A DNA stretch of 5,654 nucleotides from Alphaproteobacteria bacterium (GCA_024402755.1 JAKSTD010000037.1:1-5654), one strand, 5' to 3'; shown: positions 1 to 4,357, numbered from the stretch's first letter. The notes: a model not told the origin generated them from the letters alone. Program-made: numbers and translations.

Positions 1-2
1 TT

Positions 3-518
3 TTAAATTTCGTAAATTATAACTTTTCTTTATCTGGCGATGATATTATCAACAAAAAAATTCCTTATAATGTCGCTGGTTGTACTGGACGCGCTAAATT
101 ATTTTCTAAATATGCACAAGAAATTGGATTAAAAGATTTTAGTATTGTTGCTACCGCAAAAAAAGAAGATATTAAAAATAAAAATTCAGGCAAAATGATA
201 GACGGTCATCAATTTGTTTCAATAAAATTATCAGACGGTTTGCATATGATTGACCCTGGGAAAGGGAAAACTTACGAAAAAGCACAAATAGATGGTATTT
301 GTAAGGTTGGTGAAAACATTGATGCAGTCGGGCACAATCAAAAAGACTATGTAATAAGTGCCGTTTTAGAGCCATCGGAATACGACAATATAAAAACATA
401 TCAACAAATGGAAAACCTTTATTTACGAGGTGGTTTTAATGCTGGTATAAATAAAATTAAAGAAAAATATACAAATAAGATTATCGCCAATCGATTGTTT
501 CAATCAGAAAACGAATAA
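3..518 (+). CDS. Transglutaminase-like (Cys-His-Asp) protein, C-terminal part; 5' end outside the window
   Basis: The frame is open from the first complete codon (position 3) to TAA at 516-518, giving 171 residues. The only in-frame ATG (195) lies inside the conserved domain, so the true start is upstream of the window. Counting from codon 3, a likely catalytic triad is visible: Cys27 in AGCTGRAKLF, His69 in DGHQFVSIKL and Asp84 in HMIDPGKGK. Spacings of 42 and 15 residues fit the transglutaminase-like core (papain-like fold). Members of that superfamily act as transglutaminases, cysteine proteases or amidases; which activity applies cannot be told. About 85 residues after the Asp resemble nothing I know and end in a Lys/Asn-rich tail. 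No membrane segment is visible in this part. Downstream come a decayed terminator and stem-loop copy 1. The gene looks more A/T-rich than lgt, in keeping with an accessory gene. Confidence 0.72.
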   Translation, partial: LNFVNYNFSLSGDDIINKKIPYNVAGCTGRAKLFSKYAQEIGLKDFSIVATAKKEDIKNKNSGKMIDGHQFVSIKLSDGLHMIDPGKGKTYEKAQIDGICKVGENIDAVGHNQKDYVISAVLEPSEYDNIKTYQQMENLYLRGGFNAGINKIKEKYTNKIIANRLFQSENE

Positions 519-540
519 TACCCACAATAAATTTGAACAA

Positions 541-573
541 AGAAAAAGGTTAGATTTCTAGCATTTTCTTTTT
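541..573 (+). terminator. Decayed terminator after the transglutaminase-like gene
   Basis: GGTTAG (548-553) faces CTAGCA (558-563) across an ATTT loop, flanked by A-rich and T-rich arms. It is the counterpart of the perfect terminator at 2914-2944, but a T·G wobble (550/561) and a G/A mismatch (548/563) weaken it. It may still work in part. Confidence 0.5.
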
Positions 574-576
574 AAA

Positions 577-628
577 AGTTCGTAAATGTGTAAAATGGTG
601 GTGATTTTTAACACCTAACTTACGAACT
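577..628 (+). repeat. 52-bp stem-loop module, copy 1
   Basis: Arms AGTTCGTAA (577-585) and TTACGAACT (620-628) are perfect inverted repeats. An inner stem AAAAT (592-596) / ATTTT (604-608) closes a 7-nt loop GGTGGTG. The two sides between the stems are of unequal length, leaving extra bases on the right arm. Similar elements follow each of the other two accessory genes (1469-1520 and 2948-2999). Homology with copy 3 extends beyond the hairpin: 522-629 and 2893-3000 align without gaps over 108 bp with about 15 differences. ACCTAAC sits at 613-619. The role is unknown; a 3'-UTR structure or a DNA recombination/processing hairpin are the options I consider. Confidence 0.75.
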
Positions 629-655
629 CACAGAAATATTGGAAATCCAATCAAA

Positions 656-681
656 AAACCGACCCCAAAGGTCGGTTTTAT
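656..681 (+). terminator. Rho-independent terminator downstream of stem-loop copy 1
   Basis: AAACCGACC (656-664) pairs with GGTCGGTTT (670-678) around a CCAAA loop, a 9-bp stem running into T residues. It occupies the same position in its module as the terminators at 1546-1577 and 3020-3045, though the stem sequence differs, so structure is kept rather than sequence. Confidence 0.8.
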
Positions 682-686
682 CTAGT

Positions 687-825
687 TTCGCTCGGCACGT
701 TGTGCCTGTGCGGCATTTCTAACGCATCGCGATAAATCGCTCTGCTACTCATAGTGGCAGGGTGTCTCGTGCAATTCACGAGCTGATGAAATGCGTGAGT
801 TATTGTTGTTCGGGAAAGAAATTAA
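687..825. repeat. 139-bp structured repeat, copy A
   Basis: It aligns without gaps to 1595-1733, about 120 of 139 positions identical by hand count. It is rich in dyads: GGCAC/GTGCC (694-706), GCGAT/ATCGC (729-740), CTGCTACT/AGTGGCAG with a CAT loop and one T·G wobble (742-760), and CTCGTG/CACGAG with a CAATT loop (766-782). ACGCAT (722-727) pairs with ATGCGT (791-796) and would enclose the last three hairpins in a 75-nt cloverleaf-like shape. No ORF is conserved across the two copies. It could be a mobile palindromic element, an att-site remnant or a small RNA; strand and transcription are unknown. Confidence 0.75.
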
Positions 826-835
826 GGTGTTTTTG

Positions 836-929
836 GATAAAATTATCTATTGAGATAAAGAAACATTCTTTATACGTTTCCTAAACAACAACTTGATTTT
901 TGTTGTTTTTGTGTTACAACACGTATAAA
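836..929 (+). promoter_or_regulatory. Dyad-rich promoter/leader region of the orphan gene
   Basis: Three GATAA-type motifs form overlapping dyads: GATAA (836-840), TTATC (843-847) and AGATAA (853-858). Two nested perfect 9-bp inverted repeats follow: TTTATACGT (869-877) with ACGTATAAA (921-929), enclosing AAACAACAA (883-891) with TTGTTGTTT (900-908). A possible promoter overlaps them, -35 TTGATT (893-898) and TACAAC (915-920) preceded by TG; TATAAA at 924-929 is an alternative -10. The layout suggests an operator or attenuator, but which promoter is used is a guess. The ribosome binding site is AGGG at 934-937. Confidence 0.45.
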
Positions 930-943
930 CAAAAGGGCACAAA

Positions 944-1459
944 ATGTCAGACATTCCAAACACAGAATATATTATTGTAAATGAAAACGGTATTTTTGTT
1001 GGTGGCAAACCCGCAATACATTATTGTGGTCAAAAAATACTTTATCCTGAAAGTATTAAGAATAAATTTGAAAAAATACAACAACAATATCCAAACATCA
1101 AAGAATTACGCTTTTTGGCATCTGAAACCGGGTGCAAATATTATGAAAGCGGAAGCCCTGTTGCAAAACACGGTCCCAATGGATGGGCTTGTTTTGAATT
1201 TATTGACGGTTTTGTATCTCCATGGGTGTTGGTAATATCAGGGGCTACATATTCTATTGATTATACAGCAGGTCACGGACTTAATCAGTGTTTGAATAAT
1301 TTTTGTCGCGATAGCAATGTATTTCTTCAACCTGTCTTGGGACCATATCGTGATATTTTAATTCAAGTAAACTTACAAAACACTACTGAAGCTTCGTATA
1401 ATGTAAATGGTTACAAAATAAAACTAACGGTTGAAAGAATTGCTCCTAAAGGGAGATAA
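944..1459 (+). CDS. Orphan cytosolic protein of unknown function, 171 aa
   Basis: I do not recognise a family. The frame is complete, from ATG at 944 (AGGG at 934-937, 6-nt spacing) to TAA. There is no signal peptide or membrane helix, so a soluble cytoplasmic protein is likely. It has five cysteines (28, 64, 83, 116, 121) and is rich in aromatics and glycine. A central block, about residues 50-115, looks globular: IKELRFLASETGCKYYE, then GPNGWACFEFIDGFVSPW, then YSIDYTAGHGLNQC. Cys116 and Cys121 in QCLNNFC and nearby His111 could form a metal or redox site, which is speculative. It stands alone between two copies of the shared intergenic module, with its own promoter region and terminator, so it is probably a single-gene cargo unit. 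The overlapping frame at 981-1235 lacks these supports. Confidence 0.7.
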   Translation: MSDIPNTEYIIVNENGIFVGGKPAIHYCGQKILYPESIKNKFEKIQQQYPNIKELRFLASETGCKYYESGSPVAKHGPNGWACFEFIDGFVSPWVLVISGATYSIDYTAGHGLNQCLNNFCRDSNVFLQPVLGPYRDILIQVNLQNTTEASYNVNGYKIKLTVERIAPKGR

Positions 1460-1468
1460 AACATAAAA

Positions 1469-1520
1469 AGTTCGAAAGTCAGCAAAACGGTGTGTGTTTT
1501 CAAAACCTAACTTACGAACT
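1469..1520 (+). repeat. 52-bp stem-loop module, copy 2
   Basis: It starts nine bases after the stop codon of the orphan gene. The left arm AGTTCGAAAGTCAG (1469-1482) pairs imperfectly with CTAACTTACGAACT (1507-1520). The inner stem is AAAAC (1484-1488) / GTTTT (1496-1500) around a 7-nt loop GGTGTGT. Relative to copy 1 the inner closing pair changes from T-A to C-G on both sides, a compensatory change. ACCTAAC recurs at 1505-1511. Confidence 0.72.
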
Positions 1521-1545
1521 CGTGAAAGTATTGGAAAACAAAGAA

Positions 1546-1577
1546 AAATCGGGTGTAAAACCCGATTTGTTTATTTT
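1546..1577 (+). terminator. Rho-independent terminator of the orphan gene
   Basis: AAATCGGGT (1546-1554) pairs with ACCCGATTT (1560-1568) around a GTAAA loop, followed by GTTTATTTT. Because the stem arms carry A and T runs it could also work on the other strand. Confidence 0.75.
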
Positions 1578-1593
1578 GGCAGGGCCACTCGGA
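1574..1593. repeat. tRNA-Glu 3'-end-like tag
   Basis: These 20 bases match 3257-3276, the CCA end, acceptor arm and start of the T-arm of tRNA-Glu, at 18 of 20 positions (the differences are GG for CC). A terminator hairpin lies just to the left in both places. A shorter, more decayed copy (TGGCAGGGCCA, 1662-1672) lies inside repeat copy B. This looks like an attachment-site scar or a decayed tRNA duplication. No intact tRNA can be folded here. Confidence 0.55.
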
Positions 1594-1594
1594 A

Positions 1595-1733
1595 TTCGCT
1601 CGGCACTTTATGCCTGTGCGACATTCCTGACGCATCGCGATAAATCGCTCTGCTACTCATAGTGGCAGGGCCATCTGTGCAATTCACGAATTGATTTTAT
1701 GCGTGATTTGTTGTTGTTCGGGAAAGATATTAA
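1595..1733. repeat. 139-bp structured repeat, copy B
   Basis: Same length as 687-825 with about 19 substitutions and no gaps. GCGAT/ATCGC (1637-1648), CTGCTACT/AGTGGCAG (1650-1668) and the ACGCAT/ATGCGT outer pair (1630-1635, 1699-1704) are identical to copy A. The first hairpin is shortened (GGCA/TGCC) and the last is weakened to GTG/CAC with a wobble. It sits directly upstream of the S66 peptidase promoter, as copy A sits upstream of the orphan gene. Confidence 0.75.
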
Positions 1734-1752
1734 AACATTTTTGCAGATTTTG

Positions 1753-1784
1753 TGATATAATGAGTTGTGAATAAAGAAAAGGAG
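1753..1784 (+). promoter_or_regulatory. Extended -10 promoter and strong ribosome binding site of the S66 peptidase gene
   Basis: TGATATAAT (1753-1761) is a perfect TGn-TATAAT extended -10 box. No good -35 box stands 17 bp upstream, which an extended -10 can make up for. AAAAGGAG (1777-1784), 6 nt before the ATG at 1791, is a strong Shine-Dalgarno and fixes the start. The transcript would have a leader of about 20 nt. Confidence 0.65.
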
Positions 1785-1790
1785 AAATAA

Positions 1791-2864
1791 ATGAAACAAC
1801 TTATTAAACCAAACAAACTGAACCCTGGTGATTTGGTTGCAACAGTATCTTTATCTTCCAGTATGGCTGGCAAAATACCTGGGCGTTATGAATATGGAAA
1901 AAAACAATTTGAAGAAACATTTGGGGTCAAAATTGTTGAAATGCCGAATTCTTTAAAAACTGATGAATTATACAGCAACCCACAATTGCGTTTGGATGAT
2001 TTAATGACAGCGGTCAAAGACCCGTCCATTAAAGCAATTCTTACAAATATTGGTGGTGATGATACTGTGCGTTTATTGCGGTGCATGACAGATGAACATT
2101 TTGAAATTATCAGAAATAATCCAAAAATATTCTTGGGTATGTCCGATACAACGGCAAACCATTTGATGTTCTTTCATGCCGGTGTTTCATCTTTTTACAG
2201 TGCAAGTTTGATGTTCGGATATGGCGAAAATTGTGGTGTTCCAAAAATCATGATTGAAAATACGAAAAAGACTTTGTTTGATGATTCACCGATTGGAATA
2301 TTGCCACAATCCGATGAATACATAGTAGATAAGGTTTATTGGGATGACAAAAACGATGTGTTAAGAAAAAGAACAAAAACAGATGGATGGCATTTCATTC
2401 AAGGTAAAAAACCGGTTCAAGGCCGTTTGCTGGGTGGCTGTATGGAATTATTAGCTATGACAAACGGAACAAGAATATGGCCAACGATGGAAGATTGGAA
2501 AGGTGCAATTTTGTTTGTTGAAGATAGTGAAATACGAGCCATCCCAGAACAATTTGGGGATTTCCTACGAAATCTTGAAGCAATGGGTATACTGGAAAAT
2601 TTAAATGGTATATTGTTTGGTCGTCCTGGGGGTGAATTTTCTGCAGGCAAAGAAATTGAACGCGACAAATGGTTATCACTTTACCCGAGATTTGAAGAAT
2701 ATCTTATTAAAGTTTGTGCCGAATGTGGTCGTGAAGATATGCCTATCGTTACGAATATGGACTTTGGACATACAGTTCCGCAAATAATATTGCCATACGG
2801 CGCATTGACAGAAATAGACCCGATAAAGAAAACAGTGTCTATATTAGAAGGTGCCGTGATATAG
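1791..2864 (+). CDS. S66-family serine peptidase, MccF/LD-carboxypeptidase-like, 357 aa
   Basis: The fold and triad of peptidase family S66 are recognisable: the nucleophile Ser118 in LGMSDTT, Glu244 in FVEDSE and His327 in FGHTVP. An oxyanion-side motif NIGGDD spans 87-92. Characterised members are LdcA, which trims the terminal D-Ala from murein tetrapeptides in the cytoplasm, and MccF, which cleaves the amide bond in processed microcin C and similar aminoacyl-nucleotides. The length and the sequence PKIFLGMSDTTANHLMF are closer, by recall, to MccF-like proteins than to the shorter LdcA, but substrate cannot be assigned. There is no signal peptide, so it is cytoplasmic. The start is set by AAAAGGAG 6 nt upstream. 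It ends in tandem TAG-TGA stops. It is a single-gene unit with its own promoter and terminator in a repeat-flanked accessory region, which fits a self-protection gene at least as well as a cell-wall recycling gene. Confidence 0.88.
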   Translation: MKQLIKPNKLNPGDLVATVSLSSSMAGKIPGRYEYGKKQFEETFGVKIVEMPNSLKTDELYSNPQLRLDDLMTAVKDPSIKAILTNIGGDDTVRLLRCMTDEHFEIIRNNPKIFLGMSDTTANHLMFFHAGVSSFYSASLMFGYGENCGVPKIMIENTKKTLFDDSPIGILPQSDEYIVDKVYWDDKNDVLRKRTKTDGWHFIQGKKPVQGRLLGGCMELLAMTNGTRIWPTMEDWKGAILFVEDSEIRAIPEQFGDFLRNLEAMGILENLNGILFGRPGGEFSAGKEIERDKWLSLYPRFEEYLIKVCAECGREDMPIVTNMDFGHTVPQIILPYGALTEIDPIKKTVSILEGAVI

Positions 2865-2913
2865 TGAAAAGCTGTTTAAATAAATTTAAAAACCACAATA
2901 AATACGAACTAAG

Positions 2914-2944
2914 AAAAAGGTTAGATTTCTAACCTTTTCTTTTT
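2914..2944 (+). terminator. Strong terminator of the S66 peptidase gene
   Basis: AAAAGGTTAG (2915-2924) pairs perfectly with CTAACCTTTT (2929-2938) around ATTT, then CTTTTTT follows. The A-rich left flank makes it potentially bidirectional. It is the intact version of 541-573. Confidence 0.85.
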
Positions 2945-2947
2945 AAA

Positions 2948-2999
2948 AGTTCGTAAATATGTAAAACGCTGGCTGTTTTTAACATCCAACTTTCGAACG
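2948..2999 (+). repeat. 52-bp stem-loop module, copy 3
   Basis: Left arm AGTTCGTAA (2948-2956); right arm ACTTTCGAACG (2989-2999), imperfectly paired. The inner stem AAAAC (2963-2967) / GTTTT (2975-2979) encloses a 7-nt loop GCTGGCT. The loop has diverged from copies 1 and 2 while the stem is kept. ATCCAAC occupies 2984-2990, where the other copies have ACCTAAC. It is part of a 108-bp ungapped match (2893-3000) to 522-629. Confidence 0.72.
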
Positions 3000-3019
3000 C
3001 ACACCAATAACGAAAATCA

Positions 3020-3045
3020 AAAAAATCTCCGTTTGTCGATTTTTT
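3020..3045 (+). terminator. Weak AT-rich terminator-like hairpin
   Basis: AAAAAATC (3020-3027) and GATTTTTT (3038-3045) form an 8-bp stem around a 10-nt loop. It stands where the GC-rich terminators stand in the other two modules and is likely a decayed version of them. Confidence 0.4.
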
Positions 3046-3062
3046 AAGATTTTCTTAATTGT

Positions 3063-3075
3063 CCCACTCAGATTT
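3063..3075. repeat. Short tRNA-Glu 3'-end-like tag
   Basis: CCCACTCAGATTT differs at one position from CCCACTCGGATTT (3267-3279) inside tRNA-Glu. It has the same module position as the longer tag at 1574-1593, right after the terminator. Thirteen bases alone are weak evidence; the shared position gives it weight. Confidence 0.4.
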
Positions 3076-3090
3076 TTCACTCGCCTCCTC

Positions 3091-3164
3091 GATACGCAAT
3101 AATAAAAATCTATAAAAACTCGTCATGACAGACCCCGTTTTTATGATTTTTCTAATTGTGTATC
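3091..3164. repeat. 74-bp imperfect palindrome
   Basis: Three stacked stems pair in order: GATACGCAAT (3091-3100) with ATTGTGTATC (3155-3164), AAAAATC (3104-3110) with GATTTTT (3145-3151), and AAAAAC (3114-3119) with GTTTTT (3137-3142). Small internal loops separate them, giving 23 pairs with one G·T. The loop holds a perfect palindrome GTCATGAC (3122-3129). It replaces the body of the 139-bp repeat in this third module. A small non-autonomous palindromic element or an attachment site are possible; no clear target-site duplication is seen. Confidence 0.65.
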
Positions 3165-3176
3165 CTCGTATTCGCC

Positions 3177-3222
3177 ATGCGCTTCGCTCTGGCGCATCCC
3201 GGTTCAAACCCGGGGGTTGAAC
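3177..3222 (+). other. tRNA fragment: T-arm-like remnant next to a small hairpin
   Basis: CCCGG (3198-3202), TTCAAAC (3203-3209) and CCGGG (3210-3214) form a perfect consensus tRNA T-arm, followed by GGTTGAA in the position of a 3' acceptor strand, but no matching 5' half exists upstream. Immediately before it ATGCGC (3177-3182) and GCGCAT (3192-3197) form a hairpin. Positions 3196-3214 match the T-arm of tRNA-Glu at 17 of 19 bases in the opposite orientation. It is a remnant, not a working tRNA. Confidence 0.55.
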
Positions 3223-3230
3223 AAAAATTA

Positions 3231-3252
3231 AAACCACCCATTTGGGTGGTTT
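3231..3252 (-). terminator. Terminator of the tRNA-Asp/tRNA-Glu operon
   Basis: AAACCACCC (3231-3239) and GGGTGGTTT (3244-3252) form a perfect 9-bp stem. Read on the minus strand it lies 7 bases after the tRNA-Glu CCA end and is followed by a T-rich tract (TTTTAATTTTT), as expected for transcription leaving the tRNAs. Confidence 0.82.
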
Positions 3253-3259
3253 GAATTTT

Positions 3260-3334
3260 TGGCAGCCCCACTCGGATTTGAACCGGGATTCTCGCCTTGA
3301 AAGGGCGGTGTCCTAACCATTAGACGATAGGGCC
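3260..3334 (-). tRNA. tRNA-Glu (anticodon UUC)
   Basis: The minus strand folds as a cloverleaf: 5' acceptor GGCCCTA (3334-3328), anticodon loop CTTTCAA with TTC, T-loop TTCAAAT, and an encoded CCA end (3262-3260). The identity follows from the anticodon and the usual Glu sequence around it. Two stems carry a C·A mismatch (C27·A43 in the anticodon stem, C50·A64 in the T-stem) and the first acceptor pair is G·U, so the fold is weaker than usual. It follows tRNA-Asp after 20 bp. Its 3' end is the border of the accessory region. Confidence 0.93.
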
Positions 3335-3354
3335 AAAACTGAACATAAAAAAAC

Positions 3355-3432
3355 TGGCGGGATTGACGGGGCTCGAACCCGCGACCTTCTGCGTGACAGG
3401 CAGACGCTCTAAACCAGCTGAGCTACAACCCC
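3355..3432 (-). tRNA. tRNA-Asp (anticodon GUC)
   Basis: On the minus strand the acceptor arms are GGGGTTG (3432-3426) and CAATCCC, with discriminator G and an encoded CCA (3357-3355). The anticodon loop contains GTC between well-paired stems, and the T-arm is GCGGG-TTCGAGC-CCCGT. It is the first gene of a two-tRNA operon whose own promoter lies just upstream. Confidence 0.95.
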
Positions 3433-3446
3433 AATGCCGTGCCGAT

Positions 3447-3475
3447 ATAATATACCGTATAAACAGGAAAATCAA
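3447..3475 (-). promoter_or_regulatory. Promoter of the tRNA-Asp/tRNA-Glu operon
   Basis: On the minus strand: -35 TTGATT (3475-3470), a 17-bp spacer, then -10 TATTAT (3452-3447). A GC-rich discriminator follows, typical of growth-rate-controlled stable RNA promoters. Only about 14 bp separate the -10 box from the tRNA 5' end, so the precursor leader is short. Confidence 0.72.
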
Positions 3476-3508
3476 GTTTTTTTTTGAAAAAATATAAATT
3501 TGCGTTTT

Positions 3509-4309
3509 TTAATCCCGGCGGTGCACCATTGCCGTTCCAAATAATGCCGCTCCACACAGAAATAACACCCCCGACAGCAATTGCCCCATCGTCAATCCCC
3601 AACTGGTCAAAAAACCAATCTGGGCATCAGGCATACGGAATTGTTCGCAAAATATTCTGAACACCGCATACAGCATCGCCATCGTGCCACACAATGCGCC
3701 CGGATACCGACGCAATTTTGTAAACCGATACAGCAACGCCATTATCACAAACAATAATAAACCTTCGGTCAGACCTTCGTAAATCGGACTGGGGTGGCGT
3801 GACACATCGGAAATACCATTAAAGAACACACCGACCGATGAATCTGTGGGGCGCCCCATCAATTCCATATTTACAAAATTCGCCATGCGCCCAAAAAATA
3901 ATCCAATCGGTGCAACCAATGAAATTAAATCTAATATTCGTAAACCACGTGTCCAACTGCGTCCACACAAAAACGCCGCAACCACAACACCAATCAATCC
4001 ACCATGAAAACTCATTCCCCCGTGCCATACGGCGAATATTTCCAACGGATGATGGATAAAAAATGACAGGTTATAAAACAATATATACCCCAATCGCCCA
4101 CCAATAATCACGCCCAATATGACCCACGTTAATAAATCATCCAATTCTTTTTTGGTCAATTGTATTGCGCATTTCTTGGACCGCATCAGATATTTCAATA
4201 TCAAATACCCGGCGATAAATGCCGCAATATATGCCAACGCATACCATCGCACAGGCAATCCAAATACAGAAAATGCAACTGGTGAAATCGGGTCAATAAA
4301 TATTGCCAT
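3509..4309 (-). CDS. lgt: Prolipoprotein diacylglyceryl transferase (Lgt), 266 aa
   Basis: Inner-membrane enzyme that moves the diacylglyceryl group of phosphatidylglycerol to the lipobox cysteine of prolipoproteins, the first step of lipoprotein maturation. Landmarks, with E. coli equivalents from memory: RWYALAY near residue 21, His102 in FHGGLIG (His103), Arg141, Asn144 and Glu149 in the GRMANFVNMELMGR signature (Arg143, Asn146, Glu151), and Arg218 and Glu222 in FRIFCEQFRMPDAQ (Arg239, Glu243). Several hydrophobic segments, about seven, fit the known topology. Length is normal. The ATG at 4309 is preceded only by a weak purine stretch (AAAGAAAGT). The gene is divergent from the BI-1/YccA gene and is followed, after about 75 bp, by the tRNA operon on the same strand. 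No strong terminator is seen after it, so some read-through into the tRNAs is possible. Confidence 0.97.
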   Translation of the reverse strand: MAIFIDPISPVAFSVFGLPVRWYALAYIAAFIAGYLILKYLMRSKKCAIQLTKKELDDLLTWVILGVIIGGRLGYILFYNLSFFIHHPLEIFAVWHGGMSFHGGLIGVVVAAFLCGRSWTRGLRILDLISLVAPIGLFFGRMANFVNMELMGRPTDSSVGVFFNGISDVSRHPSPIYEGLTEGLLLFVIMALLYRFTKLRRYPGALCGTMAMLYAVFRIFCEQFRMPDAQIGFLTSWGLTMGQLLSGVLFLCGAALFGTAMVHRRD

Positions 4310-4328
4310 TTTTACTTTCTTTTAGTTC

Positions 4329-4357
4329 TTGAAACTTTATGTCTATTGTATTATATA
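4329..4357 (+). promoter_or_regulatory. Promoter of the BI-1/YccA-ferredoxin operon
   Basis: -35 TTGAAA (4329-4334), 17-bp spacer, -10 TATATA (4352-4357). A leader of about 20 nt would reach the AAGGAG ribosome binding site (4371-4376) of the membrane protein gene. Confidence 0.65.
4350..4355 (-). promoter_or_regulatory. Likely -10 box of the lgt promoter
   Basis: The minus strand reads TATAAT here, about 40 bp before the lgt ATG. No good -35 box is seen at the usual distance. It overlaps the -10 box of the divergent BI-1/YccA promoter (4352-4357), so the two promoters would compete for polymerase. Confidence 0.4.

Noticed and set aside
172..399. Minus-strand 75-aa frame opposite the transglutaminase-like gene
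   Set aside because: Antisense to codons for the His and Asp of the triad; no support of its own.
195..518. ATG 195 as start of a complete 107-aa gene
   Set aside because: The conserved Cys and surrounding domain lie upstream in the same open frame, so the gene is truncated by the window edge rather than starting here.
577..628. Stem-loops as true integron attC sites, since RYYYAAC-type boxes occur at 613-619, 1505-1511 and 2984-2990
   Set aside because: The box lies on the 3' arm and no paired GTTRRRY box closes the element in the right place; no integrase is in the window. The likeness is kept only as a hint.
1574..1733. An intact minus-strand tRNA or tmRNA ending in CCA
   Set aside because: The 3' end resembles a tRNA but no matching 5' acceptor strand, anticodon arm or T-loop consensus can be assembled, and copy A lacks this end.
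2417..2679. Two minus-strand frames opposite the S66 peptidase gene
   Set aside because: They lie opposite conserved catalytic-domain sequence and have no independent support.
3055..3237. Minus-strand 60-aa frame in the intergenic region
   Set aside because: It runs through the 74-bp palindrome and the tRNA fragment, with no recognisable protein features.
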